DNA of 42,889 nt from JANYCG01 sp031392945 (GCA_031392945.1 JANMVT010000222.1:1-42889); one strand, 5' to 3'; positions 7,129 to 16,650 are shown, counted from the first letter of the stretch. Notes: generated by a model from the letters alone, not told the origin. Program-made: numbers and translations.

Positions 7129-8604
7129 ATGCAAGAAGATATCCTGATCAACTGGTCGCCCCAGGAAACCCGCGTTGCCGTAGTGGAGAGCGGCGCCGTG
7201 CAGGAGTTGCATGTCGAGCGCACGCTGGAGCGCGGCCTGGTCGGCAATGTCTACCTGGGCAAGGTGGCCCGTGTGCTGCCGGGCATGCAATCGGCCTTCA
7301 TCGACATTGGCCTGGAGCGCGCAGCTTTTTTGCACGTGGCCGATGTGTGGCATCGCCCGCCCGACGGCGAATCGCTCAGTGTCGCCCGCAGCACCCAGGT
7401 GCAGGTGCCGATTGAAAAACAGGTTTTTGAGGGCCAGGCCTTGACGGTGCAGGTCATCAAGGACCCGATTGGCAGCAAGGGCGCGCGCCTGTCCACCCAG
7501 ATCAGCATCGCAGGGCGCTTGCTGGTTTTTTTGCCGCAGGACGACCATGTGGGCGTTTCGCAAAAAATCCCGTCCGGGCAAAGGGATGAACTGCGATCAA
7601 GGCTGCAAGCGCTCACCCAGGCGCAGGGCGGCGGATTTATTTTGCGCACCAATGGCGAAGACGCCACGGATGCCGAACTGTCAGACGACATTGCCTATTT
7701 GCGCAAGGCCTGGGCGCGCATCAAGGACGCATCCCTGCGCCTGCCGCCCATGTCCCTGTTGCACCAGGATTTGAACCTGCTGCAACGCGTGTTGCGCGAC
7801 CTGGTGAGTGAAACCACCCAAACCATCCGGGTTGACTCGCGCGAACAATTTGAAGCCTTGAAGACCTTTGGCAGGGAGTTCATGCCGGCGGCGGCGGAAA
7901 AACTCCAGCACTACAAGGGCGAGCGCCCGATCTTTGATTTGTATGCGATTGATGAAGAAATCGCGAAGGCGCTGGGCCGCCGCGTGGAACTCAAATCCGG
8001 CGGGTACCTGATCATCGACCAGACCGAAGCCTTGACAACCGTGGATGTCAACACCGGCGGTTTTGTTGGTGCGCGCAATTTTGACGACACCATTTTCAAG
8101 ACCAATCTGGAGGCGGCCCAGGCCATTGCACGCCAGCTGCGTTTGCGCAACCTGGGCGGCATCATCATTGCCGACTTCATCGACATGGTGCGTGAGGACC
8201 ACCGCGATGCCGTGCTGGCCGAGTTTCGCAAGCAGTTGCAGCGGGATCGGGTCAAAACCACGGCGGGCGGGTTCTCGCAACTGGGCCTGGTCGAGATGAC
8301 GCGCAAGCGCACTCGTGAATCGCTGGCGCACATGTTGTGTGAACCCTGCGCGGTTTGCGAGGGAAAAGGCAGCGTCAAGACGGGGAGAAGTGTGACCTAT
8401 GATATTTTCCGGGAGATTTTGCGCGAAGCCCGCCAGTTCAATCCACGTGAGTTTCGGGTCGTCGCCTCGCCCAAGGTCATAGAGCTTTTTTTGGACGAGG
8501 AGAGCCAGCACCTGGCGGGCCTTTCCGAATTCATTGGCAAACCGGTGTCCCTGCAAAGCGAGGCGGCGATGGGGCAGGAGCAGTACGATATCGTGCTGTT
8601 GTAG
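7129..8604 (+). CDS. rng: Ribonuclease G
   Basis: RNase G is a single-strand endonuclease that matures the 5' end of 16S rRNA and starts decay of some mRNAs. The protein is 491 residues against 489 in E. coli. An S1-like RNA-binding domain starts at about residue 39 (GNVYLGKVARVLPGMQSAFIDIG). The catalytic domain has the acidic motifs TVDVNTGGFVG and IIIADFIDM. The Zn-link cysteines lie in LCEPCAVCEGKG. The long C-terminal scaffold of RNase E is absent, which separates it from rne. The start ATG 7129 (MQEDILINW) matches the family start; the frame is open back into maf, but that part has no homology. The gene is last in the purD-to-rng run. Confidence 0.97.
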   Translation: MQEDILINWSPQETRVAVVESGAVQELHVERTLERGLVGNVYLGKVARVLPGMQSAFIDIGLERAAFLHVADVWHRPPDGESLSVARSTQVQVPIEKQVFEGQALTVQVIKDPIGSKGARLSTQISIAGRLLVFLPQDDHVGVSQKIPSGQRDELRSRLQALTQAQGGGFILRTNGEDATDAELSDDIAYLRKAWARIKDASLRLPPMSLLHQDLNLLQRVLRDLVSETTQTIRVDSREQFEALKTFGREFMPAAAEKLQHYKGERPIFDLYAIDEEIAKALGRRVELKSGGYLIIDQTEALTTVDVNTGGFVGARNFDDTIFKTNLEAAQAIARQLRLRNLGGIIIADFIDMVREDHRDAVLAEFRKQLQRDRVKTTAGGFSQLGLVEMTRKRTRESLAHMLCEPCAVCEGKGSVKTGRSVTYDIFREILREARQFNPREFRVVASPKVIELFLDEESQHLAGLSEFIGKPVSLQSEAAMGQEQYDIVLL

Positions 8605-8608
8605 ACAG

Positions 8609-9757
8609 ATGCCTGAATCCCTACGCATAGCGGTGATCAGCCGGGTGTTTTCCAGGTCGGGCGGTGGCGCCGAAAGTTACTCGGTGGCGCTGGTCAAGCA
8701 GCTTGTCGCCCGCCATGACATCCAGGTGTTTTCACAAGAATCGGATCATCCCGTTGAAGGCGTGGGTTATCACCCGGTTTTCATGCTGAGCCGCAAGCCG
8801 CGCTGGGTGAACCAATTGTTGTTCGCCATTGCCACCTGGCTCAAGACGCGCCGGGGTTTTGACGTGGTGCATTCGCACGAAAACACCTGGCACGGGCAAA
8901 TTCAGACGATTCATGTGCGCCCAATCCGGAACAATCTCTTCATTCCCTATCGCGGATTTCGACTGGCGCTGCGCTGGCTCAAAGTGGCTTTGAGTCCCCG
9001 GCTGATCACCTATGTGGTGTTGGAGGGCGCGCGCTTCGATCTCAAGCCGGACAGAAGAACGGTTGCGACCTCTGACAGCCTGCGCATTGAATGTGAGCAA
9101 GCCTATCCGTTTTGCGCAGGAAAAATCGCTGTGATCGCGCCTGGCACCGATCTGCCGGCGCAGTCCATTGACCGGCTGACCGCACGCACATTGCTCCAAT
9201 TGCCCCTTGCCGGCCGTTTGGTCTTGTTCGTCGCAAACGACTACGCAAAGAAAGGGCTGGATGCCTTGCTTGCCGCGATGGCCCAACTGGATGTCGATGT
9301 CGGCCTGGCCGTGGTCGGCAAACCGGGGGCCATGCCAAAGTATGTGCAAAGGGCGGCGCAATTGGGTTTGACCGCGCGGGTGCATTTTCTAGGGGCCCTT
9401 GATGGTCTTTCGCAGGCCTATTGGGCGGCCGACTGCCTGGCCCACCCGACGCTGGAGGACAGTTTTGCCATGGTAGTGCTTGAAGCCATGGCACATGGCT
9501 TGCCGGTGGTGGTCAGCGCGCCGCCTTATTGCGGGATATCCAATTCACTCATCCACGGTGACGAGGCGCTTTTGCTGAGCGACCCAAATAACGCCGCCGA
9601 TTTGAGCCGCTTGATCGGGTCGCTGCTGCATGAACCCGCCGTGGCTGAACACCTGCGTGTCAAAGGGCATGCATTCGCAGGGCGCCACTCCTGGGAAAAT
9701 GCGGCCTTGCAATACGAGGCGCTTTACCAGGAGGTTGGCGCGGCACGCATCCCATGA
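8609..9757 (+). CDS. Glycosyltransferase family 4 (WaaG-like)
   Basis: A 382-residue GT-B fold glycosyltransferase, GT4 family, probably adding a sugar to an envelope glycan at the inner face of the cytoplasmic membrane. The N-terminal acceptor domain begins RIAVISRVFSRSGGGAESY, with the Gly-rich loop typical of WaaG-type heptose/glucose transferases. The C-terminal domain holds LVLFVANDYAKKGLDALL and the nucleotide-sugar-binding SFAMVVLEAMAHGLPVVVS. The glutamates in that block match the E(x7)E motif of retaining GT4 enzymes. Donor and acceptor cannot be told from sequence. ATG 8609 is 5 bases after the rng stop, and the gene end overlaps the next glycosyltransferase by ATGA. Confidence 0.9.
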   Translation: MPESLRIAVISRVFSRSGGGAESYSVALVKQLVARHDIQVFSQESDHPVEGVGYHPVFMLSRKPRWVNQLLFAIATWLKTRRGFDVVHSHENTWHGQIQTIHVRPIRNNLFIPYRGFRLALRWLKVALSPRLITYVVLEGARFDLKPDRRTVATSDSLRIECEQAYPFCAGKIAVIAPGTDLPAQSIDRLTARTLLQLPLAGRLVLFVANDYAKKGLDALLAAMAQLDVDVGLAVVGKPGAMPKYVQRAAQLGLTARVHFLGALDGLSQAYWAADCLAHPTLEDSFAMVVLEAMAHGLPVVVSAPPYCGISNSLIHGDEALLLSDPNNAADLSRLIGSLLHEPAVAEHLRVKGHAFAGRHSWENAALQYEALYQEVGAARIP

Positions 9758-11097
9758 AACCGATTTCAAAACAGCGCTGGTTGGTCATCGCGCACGCCTT
9801 CAACATGGATGGGCGCGCCGCCAGTCAAACCATCACCGACAAGTTGCCCCATCTGCGGGACGCGGGCATTGAAATCGTCGTTCTAAGCGGTGTTTCCGGC
9901 GTTCATGACAGCCAGTTCGAGCACTACCAGTTATGGCCTGCCGGGCCCGCCGGTTTGCGTTTTGAGTTGCGGCACGTGTTGCGCCGCCGCTTGGGCCATG
10001 GCATTCGATACCGACTTGTGATGACTTTGGCATCGCTGTTTTTGTGGCCGGGCATGTTGGTCGAAAAATTGCTTCGCCCGGTGGAAAGCTCCTGGTCCTG
10101 GTGGCTAAGCGCGTACCTCAAGGGTCGTGCCCTGGCCCGGCAAAAACCGTTTGACCTGGTTTATTCCAGCGGTGGCGCATTTGCCGCGCACCTGGCGGGT
10201 CGCGCCTTGAAGCGGGCCACTGGCACGCCCTGGCTGGCCGAGGTGCACGACCCCTTGGTGATGCCGGGCAGCTTGCCGGACACACCGCAGCAAAAGATGC
10301 AGGCGCGGGTCGAACAATTGATTTGCAGCGACGCCGACATTGCCATCTGGTTTACCGACCAGGCGCTCGCCAGCGCCCTGGCACGCCATCCTCAACTGGG
10401 CGAACGCGGCAAGATGATGTTGCCGGGTGTCGACAGACCTTTCAATGCGCTGCCACCCTATCAGCCAGGACCCAAATTTGTCATCGGCCACTTTGGCTCG
10501 CTTTCACCAACCCGGCATCTGGGGCCGGTCATCCAGGCCATGGAACTGATCAGCCGGCGCAGCCCAGAGCTGCTGCCGGATATGGAGTTGCATGTGTATG
10601 GTGGACCGTTGGACAGTGTGTCCGTTGCCCTGCTTGCTGATTCGCCGGTACGGCAATCTGTGCGGCATTTCGGCCGCATCGAGGCCGATGCCAGTACCGG
10701 GCTGAGCGGTCGCGAGCTGATTTTGCGCCGCATGCGCTCAAGCGACGTATTGCTGCTCTTGCACGGCGAAGACGCGATGTGCCCTGAATACATTCCGTCC
10801 AAACTCTATGAGTACCTGTGGATGCAGCGCCCGATAGTGGCCACTGTTCATCACAATCCGCAGATGGCGGACTTGATACGGGGGCAGGGGCATGTTGTTG
10901 TGGAGGCAATGCAGGCAGAGGCAGCAGCCATTGACCAGTCCAATCAACTGGCCACTGCGCTGGAATTACTTTATAAAAAATGGCAAACGCTTGGCTTGCC
11001 TGACAATGACTTGGCCAGCCCGTTTACCACTAAGGCGTCGGTTGGGCAATTGATGGCATGGGCAGCAAAATTGCCCGCTCGAACAACCGCGACATAG
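9754..11097 (+). CDS. Glycosyltransferase, GT4-like
   Basis: A 447-residue probable glycosyltransferase with an unusual N-terminal half and a recognisable C-terminal nucleotide-sugar domain. The C-terminus has FVIGHFGSLSPTRHLGPVIQAM and the KLYEYLWMQRPIVATVHHNP segment, a pattern common in GT4 proteins. The N-terminal domain includes WLVIAHAFNMDGRAASQTITDKLP and a hydrophobic stretch near residues 85-105 that may dock on the membrane. HDPLVMPG in the middle is typical of such enzymes. It overlaps the preceding glycosyltransferase by four bases and is followed after four bases by the O-antigen-ligase-like gene, so the three probably form one transcript. The substrate is unknown. Confidence 0.82.
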   Translation: MKPISKQRWLVIAHAFNMDGRAASQTITDKLPHLRDAGIEIVVLSGVSGVHDSQFEHYQLWPAGPAGLRFELRHVLRRRLGHGIRYRLVMTLASLFLWPGMLVEKLLRPVESSWSWWLSAYLKGRALARQKPFDLVYSSGGAFAAHLAGRALKRATGTPWLAEVHDPLVMPGSLPDTPQQKMQARVEQLICSDADIAIWFTDQALASALARHPQLGERGKMMLPGVDRPFNALPPYQPGPKFVIGHFGSLSPTRHLGPVIQAMELISRRSPELLPDMELHVYGGPLDSVSVALLADSPVRQSVRHFGRIEADASTGLSGRELILRRMRSSDVLLLLHGEDAMCPEYIPSKLYEYLWMQRPIVATVHHNPQMADLIRGQGHVVVEAMQAEAAAIDQSNQLATALELLYKKWQTLGLPDNDLASPFTTKASVGQLMAWAAKLPARTTAT

Positions 11098-11101
11098 CGC
11101 C

Positions 11102-12514
11102 ATGAAGACCGACATGATTCCAACGCATGATTTGTCAGTGGGCAGCAACCAAATTGTACGTTCGGCCATTTTGATTGGTATCTTTGCCGCATGTTATCTG
11201 GCGGTATTGCCAATGGCCGACACGATTGCGTTTCGCAATCTCGCACTTGGGTTGCTTTCCGTGGCATTGGCATGGTATTTCCTCAGAGTCCGTCAGTTTC
11301 ATTGGACTGCGCCGCCGCTGGTTTTCAGTCTGTGGGCTGCCTACCTTGCCTTATTTCCCTTGGTTGCGGAGTCGCATTCTGTTGCATTTGAGAACCTGGC
11401 GGGTCAATGGGGCCGCAGCGTTTTGGCCATGTTGGCAGGTGCCGGCGTTGCCGCTGTGTTTTCCAGGAGGCGACTGGGGACCACCTTTCATCTGGGCCTG
11501 CTTAGCGCCATTCCCATCCTGATTTACCTTGGTCTCTTTATTTGGAAAGCGTGGGCCACATCGTCAATTCCTTGGGGCTATTGGGGGCGCGAAACACATC
11601 ACGCGGATATCGGGTACGCCGCCGGCCAGGCCGTGGTGCTATTGTCAGTCGCAATTGTTGCAGGTCGAAAGAGTCTGCGGGTACCCGCGATGCTCATTAT
11701 TCTGACCTGCCTTGCCAGCACAATATTTGCGCGCTCGCGGGCTGGATCGGCGTTTTGTCTGGTTGGCAGCGCATTGGTGTTTGGGATGGCCTATTTGATT
11801 CGTGCCAGGCAGCATCGCATTGTGCTGGTGGCTGGCTTGGCCGGAATATTCCTCGTCGGTTCCTTGAGTCTGGCGTTGGCATTCAAGGAAGATCCCCGAT
11901 GGCGCACCATGGCCTTGCAACTTGTTGCGGGATTCCAGGGCGATGCGATCCAGATACAGTGCGAGGGGACGGCGTCCATCGAAGCCGATATCACCAAGAA
12001 ATACGCGCCAGTAGGACAGGCACAGAGCGTGATTGCCAGCGTGCGCGACGGTGACGCTGCCAGAATGGTTGTGCTGCGGGCCAGTCTGCAGTTGGCGCTC
12101 AAACATCCCTGGGGTATTGACGGGTCGCGCCAGGCCTATCAGAAATTGCTCAAGCAGGAATGTGCCCGACCCGCCATTTTGATGGCGCATGCCCACAACG
12201 GCTGGATTGACACCATGCTGGCCCTGGGCTGGGCTGGCGCGTTATTGTATTTTTGGGTCTTTGCGTATTTTTCCACGCAAGGGTATTCGTTGCTTCGCCG
12301 TGAAAAGAAATTGGATGAATGGGCGCTGGTGTTGATCGCGCTGTCTGCATTCTGGATTTTGCGCGGCTTCACGGATTCGGTCTTTCGTGACCACATGCTG
12401 GAGATGCAGGGCTTCGTGCTTTCGTACGCGTTGGTGAGATTGAAATTGAACGCCGTCGCTGTAGCCATAGCTGTCGCCGATTCAACCCCGGACAAATCGA
12501 AAGAACGTCTTTAG
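11102..12514 (+). CDS. O-antigen ligase / polymerase-like membrane protein
   Basis: A 470-residue polytopic inner-membrane protein of the Wzy/WaaL (O-antigen ligase) superfamily. About ten hydrophobic segments are visible, e.g. near residues 20-60, 70-90, 105-120, 132-150, 172-188, 195-210, 217-233, 240-260, 370-392 and 407-422. A large loop of roughly 90 residues (262-355) corresponds to the periplasmic loop of the family. Arginines in FARSRAG (209-215) and the histidine in AHNGWIDTMLALGWAG (near 365) sit where WaaL proteins have their functional residues. Ligase, polymerase or other glycan-transfer function cannot be separated by sequence. The 3' end overlaps the convergent DUF6492-like gene by 33 bases. 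The gene looks more AT-rich than its neighbours by eye. Confidence 0.85.
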   Translation: MKTDMIPTHDLSVGSNQIVRSAILIGIFAACYLAVLPMADTIAFRNLALGLLSVALAWYFLRVRQFHWTAPPLVFSLWAAYLALFPLVAESHSVAFENLAGQWGRSVLAMLAGAGVAAVFSRRRLGTTFHLGLLSAIPILIYLGLFIWKAWATSSIPWGYWGRETHHADIGYAAGQAVVLLSVAIVAGRKSLRVPAMLIILTCLASTIFARSRAGSAFCLVGSALVFGMAYLIRARQHRIVLVAGLAGIFLVGSLSLALAFKEDPRWRTMALQLVAGFQGDAIQIQCEGTASIEADITKKYAPVGQAQSVIASVRDGDAARMVVLRASLQLALKHPWGIDGSRQAYQKLLKQECARPAILMAHAHNGWIDTMLALGWAGALLYFWVFAYFSTQGYSLLRREKKLDEWALVLIALSAFWILRGFTDSVFRDHMLEMQGFVLSYALVRLKLNAVAVAIAVADSTPDKSKERL

Positions 12515-13366
12515 CTTTCTGTTGATGCGGGAAAGGGCACTTTTGTGTTCGCCGTAACCGGTTCCGTCCCAATTGGATTGCCGGACAACACCCAGGTAAT
12601 TTTGCCGGATAACGTCCAGAGTGATGCCGCGTTTGCGGTCCGATCTGTACTGGATTTCATGCAGATAGGCGCGGAAAAATGGGTCTGCCGGGCGCAATGG
12701 AACAGCCTGAAATTTGAGCATTGCTTCGCCATAAAGGCGCAACTCATAGGGATGCTGAACCAAGGTGTCGGTGTATGAGACATTTTTTTGTTGCAGAAAT
12801 ACATCCAGCGACTCCCACACTTTTCGTGACCATACCAGGGGTGGAATGCCAAAGTCATAAGCTTTGCCAGGTCGTCCCAAAAATGCTTGCGCCAGTGCCG
12901 CTTCCCTTTCCAGAAAGGTTTGAACTTTTGATATCTGTCTTGAGGCAAAGTAGGTTAGAAGCTCCTTGCCTTCTCCGATGACGGTGTAAGGCACCCCGTC
13001 ATCGCAGATGAAATCGGCTATTCCAAACTCGCGGATGAATTCGTTGTCGGAATCCAGGCAAACATAATTCATGGCGAGACCAAGCCGCCAAAAAGAGGAC
13101 TTGACGATTTGCTGGGACACCGACCCCGGTAGGGTTGCGAGTCGGGCGGCATCAAGGCCGGGTATGAGCTTGGTTATTTCCTCGTCACAAATGAGAGTCA
13201 ATTCATACGGCTTCATATGTTCGAGGAACAATGGATGGTCCGCCGACGGAACTGAAATGTATAGCGATATCCTGTCCACATTGAACTGCTGGACCGAGCG
13301 AGCCAGATTCACGCAGCGAAGCAAGTCAGCTGAATAACTCTTGCAATAGAGGACAAGATCTTTCAT
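12482..13366 (-). CDS. DUF6492-like protein of a glycan locus
   Basis: A 294-residue protein that resembles DUF6492 proteins, which are found in polysaccharide loci and may be glycosyltransferase-like. The start MKDLVLYCKSYSADLLRCVNLARSVQQFN and the block NYVCLDSDNEFI (an aspartate-rich DSD motif as in GT-A enzymes) support this. The assignment is from memory of the family, not a search. No signal peptide or membrane helix is seen. ATG 13366 is chosen for the family-like N-terminus; ATG 13393 is an alternative and would overlap the deacetylase gene by 20 bases. It is the last gene of the minus-strand group, and its 3' end overlaps that of the O-antigen-ligase-like gene. Function unproven. Confidence 0.72.
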   Translation of the reverse strand: MKDLVLYCKSYSADLLRCVNLARSVQQFNVDRISLYISVPSADHPLFLEHMKPYELTLICDEEITKLIPGLDAARLATLPGSVSQQIVKSSFWRLGLAMNYVCLDSDNEFIREFGIADFICDDGVPYTVIGEGKELLTYFASRQISKVQTFLEREAALAQAFLGRPGKAYDFGIPPLVWSRKVWESLDVFLQQKNVSYTDTLVQHPYELRLYGEAMLKFQAVPLRPADPFFRAYLHEIQYRSDRKRGITLDVIRQNYLGVVRQSNWDGTGYGEHKSALSRINRKLKTFFRFVRG

Positions 13367-13373
13367 GTTGAAC

Positions 13374-14093
13374 TCAGCCGCGCCGGTCTTCATATCCTGT
13401 CAAAACCTTCAATGCAAACAGCCCGAGATGCGCGGCTCGAGCAACCATCATCCGGTCAAGCGTCAACAGGTCGTCGCCCGCGTGAACCCGCCCACGATGG
13501 GTTGTCGTCGCCGTGATGTAGCCCGCATCGCCAACCATTCGGCGATGGATTGCGTTGAACCGGCCATAGGGATAACAGAAATGCCTGACTTCGCATCCCA
13601 ATTGCTTTTCCAGTTCCCGCTTCGAATCTGCAATCTGCCTTTCGGCCTCACCCATGTCGATGGCATTCAAGTCGGCGTGGGTGCATGTGTGTGAGCCAAC
13701 GTCCATTCCGGCGCCAAGCCAGGCACGCCAGTCTTTGCAGGTCATCAAGGGTTTTTGGGCGACGCCAATGTTCAGGTCCCAGCTGTTCATTGCGCCAATC
13801 ATGCTGCTGACTGCATAACAGGTGGCGCTAAACCCATATTTTCGAAGCACAGGCAGGGCGTTGTGCAAAGTGTTTTGGTAACCGTCGTCAAACGTGATGC
13901 CAACCACACGCCCTTGGCGCTCACCTTTGAGATAAGGCTCCAACTCCCGCATCGACAGCCCTTGGTAACCCAGGGCCTTCAGCAGCCGCATCTGGCGCGC
14001 AAACGCGCCGGGCGCCACCACGAGCCCGCGCAACGGCGTGCCGCGGGGCGGCGGCACATCTATCTGGTGGTACATCAGGATGGGGATGTTCAT
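13374..14093 (-). CDS. Polysaccharide deacetylase family protein (CE4)
   Basis: A 239-residue carbohydrate esterase family 4 (NodB homology) protein, expected to remove N- or O-acetyl groups from a sugar chain using a metal ion. The catalytic aspartates are in TFDDGY (67-72), the metal-binding histidines in SHTCTH (134-139), and FCYPYGRF matches the third conserved motif. No clear signal peptide is visible, so it may act in the cytoplasm on a lipid-linked precursor. That fits its position directly after the ABC exporter, whose stop overlaps its ATG (ATGA). The frame is open upstream to 14195, but that part lies inside the exporter gene and has no family homology. Confidence 0.9.
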   Translation of the reverse strand: MNIPILMYHQIDVPPPRGTPLRGLVVAPGAFARQMRLLKALGYQGLSMRELEPYLKGERQGRVVGITFDDGYQNTLHNALPVLRKYGFSATCYAVSSMIGAMNSWDLNIGVAQKPLMTCKDWRAWLGAGMDVGSHTCTHADLNAIDMGEAERQIADSKRELEKQLGCEVRHFCYPYGRFNAIHRRMVGDAGYITATTTHRGRVHAGDDLLTLDRMMVARAAHLGLFALKVLTGYEDRRG

Positions 14094-15889
14094 GACTGCA
14101 TGCGGCTCAAATTCGCGTAATAACCGTTGGCATACAGCAGCTCGGCGTGGGTTCCCGATTCGACGATGCGGCCCTGGTCGAGCACCAGAATGCAATCAGC
14201 CCGCTCGATGGTGCTCAGCCGATGGGCGATCACGAGCGTGGTCCGGTTTTTCATGAGCGCCGCAAGCGCCGCCTGCACCTGGCGTTCAGATTCGGTGTCC
14301 AGCGCCGAAGTCGCCTCGTCAAGAATCAATATCGGCGCGTCTTTGAGGATCGCGCGGGCGATGGCAATTCGCTGACGCTGGCCGCCAGACAGGCGGGCGC
14401 CGTTTTCGCCAATCAAAGTGTCCAGCCCTTGCGGCAACTGTTCAATGAACTCCCAGGCGTTGGCGGCGCGCGCGGCGCTGACGATCTCGTCGCGGCTGCG
14501 TTGTCCGATGGAGCCAAAGGCGATGTTGGCCTCGACGCTGTCGTTGAACAGGACGATGTCCTGGCTGACCATGGCGATGTTGCGGCGCAGGCTGGCCAAA
14601 GACATTTGGCCGATGTCCACACCATCCAGCAGTATCTGGCCGGACGTCGCGTGATAGAAGCGCGGGATCAGGGCGCCCAGGGTGGTTTTTCCGCCTCCGG
14701 ACGCGCCGACCAGGGCCACCGTCTTGCCTGTGCCGAGCTTGAAACTGATGCCATCCAGCGCGCGCCGGTCAGCGCCGGGATAAGCGAAGCTGACGTTTGA
14801 AAACTCGATGTTGCCGTTTGAACGTTCAAGTTGGGTCTGGCCTTGATCGGCCTCCCCGGGCGTGTCCAGCAGGGAAAACACGCTCTCGCAAGCCGCCAGC
14901 CCGCGTTGCAGCGTCGTGTTGACCGTGGTAAGTTGTTTGACCGGGGAAATCAGCATCAGCATGGCCGTGATGAATGACACAAACCCGCCGGCGGACGCGC
15001 CTGCCTGGCCGGTTGCCTGGCTGAGCGCCAGAAAAGTGATGACGGCGATGGCCACCGCTGCGGCGATGTGGGTGATCGGCGTCACCGCCGAGGCAGGAAT
15101 GGCCTCCCGCATCTGCGCACGGCGGAAACGCTCGGTGTCTTGCCAGAAGCGCTGGCTCTGCTGGGCCTGGCCGCCGAACAGCTTGACGAGCTTTTGCCCG
15201 ACCGTGGTTTCTTCAATCGTGTGGGAGATGAAACGGATGGACTCCAGACTCATGCGGCTGGCCGCCCGCATGCGCTTGCTGAACGCCTTGACGACCAAGG
15301 CGATGACCGGGCCGATGGCCAGCGTGATGAGCGTCAATTTCCAGTCGAGGTACAGCAAATAGGCCAGCAAGGCCAGAACAGTGATGGATTCTCGCACGAT
15401 GGAAATCAGGGAACTGGTTGCCGCCTCAGACAAATTGCTCACGTCGTACACCAGGCGCGATATCAATTTGCCGGAAGATTGATCGTGGTAGGTCTGGCTC
15501 GGCAGCACCAAGATCTTGGCAAACAACTCGCGCCGCAAGTCCGTTACCAGACGGCTCGATATCCACATCATCAGGTACCCGGTGCAAAAGACAAAAACGC
15601 TCCTCAAAAGGAAGAATGCCACGATGCCGGCCGGTATCAGCCAAACCATGCGGGCGTCCTGGGTTGTGAACCCGTTGTCCAGCAAAAACTTCATGATGGC
15701 CGGAAACACCGGCTCGGTGAGCGCCACCGCCACCATGCCCAAAATGGCCAGCGAGCAGGCCGTCCAGTAAGGCTTGAGGTAAGTGAGCAGGCGCGCGTAG
15801 AGAACCTGATTGTTGTGGACGGGAGGTTCAGGCGCCACTGGCGAGCCGGGTTTGTCGTGCGGGCCTTGAGTCATTTGGGGGCCTGCCAT
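14090..15889 (-). CDS. msbA: MsbA-like lipid/LPS ABC exporter
   Basis: A 599-residue ABC exporter with membrane and ATPase parts fused, most like MsbA, which flips lipid A-core across the inner membrane. Hydrophobic segments occur near 43-60, 82-103, 160-180, 183-202, 271-290 and 302-316. The ATPase domain has Walker A GASGGGKT (395-402), signature LSGGQ (500-504), Walker B LILDEA (521-526) and the H-loop histidine at 556. ATG 15889 is chosen because a strong ribosome binding site precedes it; ATG 15874 lacks one. It overlaps the upstream glycosyltransferase stop and the downstream deacetylase start. The substrate could be lipid A-core or another lipid-linked glycan. Confidence 0.92.
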   Translation of the reverse strand: MAGPQMTQGPHDKPGSPVAPEPPVHNNQVLYARLLTYLKPYWTACSLAILGMVAVALTEPVFPAIMKFLLDNGFTTQDARMVWLIPAGIVAFFLLRSVFVFCTGYLMMWISSRLVTDLRRELFAKILVLPSQTYHDQSSGKLISRLVYDVSNLSEAATSSLISIVRESITVLALLAYLLYLDWKLTLITLAIGPVIALVVKAFSKRMRAASRMSLESIRFISHTIEETTVGQKLVKLFGGQAQQSQRFWQDTERFRRAQMREAIPASAVTPITHIAAAVAIAVITFLALSQATGQAGASAGGFVSFITAMLMLISPVKQLTTVNTTLQRGLAACESVFSLLDTPGEADQGQTQLERSNGNIEFSNVSFAYPGADRRALDGISFKLGTGKTVALVGASGGGKTTLGALIPRFYHATSGQILLDGVDIGQMSLASLRRNIAMVSQDIVLFNDSVEANIAFGSIGQRSRDEIVSAARAANAWEFIEQLPQGLDTLIGENGARLSGGQRQRIAIARAILKDAPILILDEATSALDTESERQVQAALAALMKNRTTLVIAHRLSTIERADCILVLDQGRIVESGTHAELLYANGYYANLSRMQS

Positions 15890-16650
15890 TGTTCCCCCTT
15901 CTGGATTTCAATGGCTTTGACGTAACGGTAGAAAGTCCCTTCAAAATTGCCAAGGGCGATGACAAACCCGGCCCAACCGTCCAGAAATCCGCGTTTGAAA
16001 ACATAGTGCTTCACAAAGGCCCAGGCGCCGTGCGCCAGCGCGCCGCCCATCGAAAGCCGGCGTTCTGAAATGCGTTGCGCACCCAACGTTGAATAACGGT
16101 TGGCTTTGTGCATGACTTCGGCCATGTTTTTGAACGGGAACTGCCAAATCGCGTTTTTGAGGTACCCCAAGGGTTTGCTTGAATTCACCACAAAGCCTTC
16201 GTGTACCGCTTTCTGGTCGTAATGCAGGCAGCCATTGCGAAACAGCTGTGGCTGGCGGTAATTGGGGTACCAGCCGGAATGTTGGATCCAGCGTCCCATG
16301 AAGTAGTTGCGCCTGGGCACCCACCATGCGTCAGCCACGTCAATATCGGCCGGCGCACGGACGATCTCGAGAATCTCACGCTCGACCCCGGGCGTGCAGC
16401 GCTCGTCCGCGTCGAGGCTGAAAATCCAGGGATGGGCACAGGCGGCAATGGCCTGGTTGCGCAGATCGCCAAAGCCTTTAAAGTCAACCTGCACAACCCT
16501 GGCGCCAAGCTTCGCAGCTATCTCGGGCGTGCCGTCCATGCTCCAGGAATCCACCACAATGATCTCATCCGCCCAATGCACGCTTTTGATGGTGGCGGCC
16601 ACTTTTTCGGCTTCATTGAATGCGATGATGTAGACGGAAATTTTGCTCAT
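15871..16650 (-). CDS. Glycosyltransferase family 2 (WaaE/KdtX-like LPS core)
   Basis: A 259-residue inverting GT-A glycosyltransferase close to WaaE/KdtX proteins, which add a sugar (often glucose) to the LPS inner core. Motifs are ISVYIIAFNEAEKVAATI at the N-terminus, VVDSWSMDGT at 32-41 and SLDADER at 78-84, which holds the metal-binding acidic residues. The RRNYFMGRWIQHSGWYPNYR segment is typical of the subfamily. The start is ATG 16650; the longer open frame to 16707 has no homology. It is first in the minus-strand group that continues with msbA, and overlaps msbA by 19 bases. The msbA start sits inside its 3' end, so the two are probably translated together. Confidence 0.88.
   Translation of the reverse strand: MSKISVYIIAFNEAEKVAATIKSVHWADEIIVVDSWSMDGTPEIAAKLGARVVQVDFKGFGDLRNQAIAACAHPWIFSLDADERCTPGVEREILEIVRAPADIDVADAWWVPRRNYFMGRWIQHSGWYPNYRQPQLFRNGCLHYDQKAVHEGFVVNSSKPLGYLKNAIWQFPFKNMAEVMHKANRYSTLGAQRISERRLSMGGALAHGAWAFVKHYVFKRGFLDGWAGFVIALGNFEGTFYRYVKAIEIQKGEQWQAPK
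15894..15900 (-). promoter_or_regulatory. Ribosome binding site deciding the msbA start
   Basis: Reading the minus strand, AAGGGGG is followed by four bases (AACA) and ATG 15889. The alternative in-frame ATG at 15874 has no purine-rich stretch before it, so this site favours the longer product of 599 residues. Confidence 0.6.
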
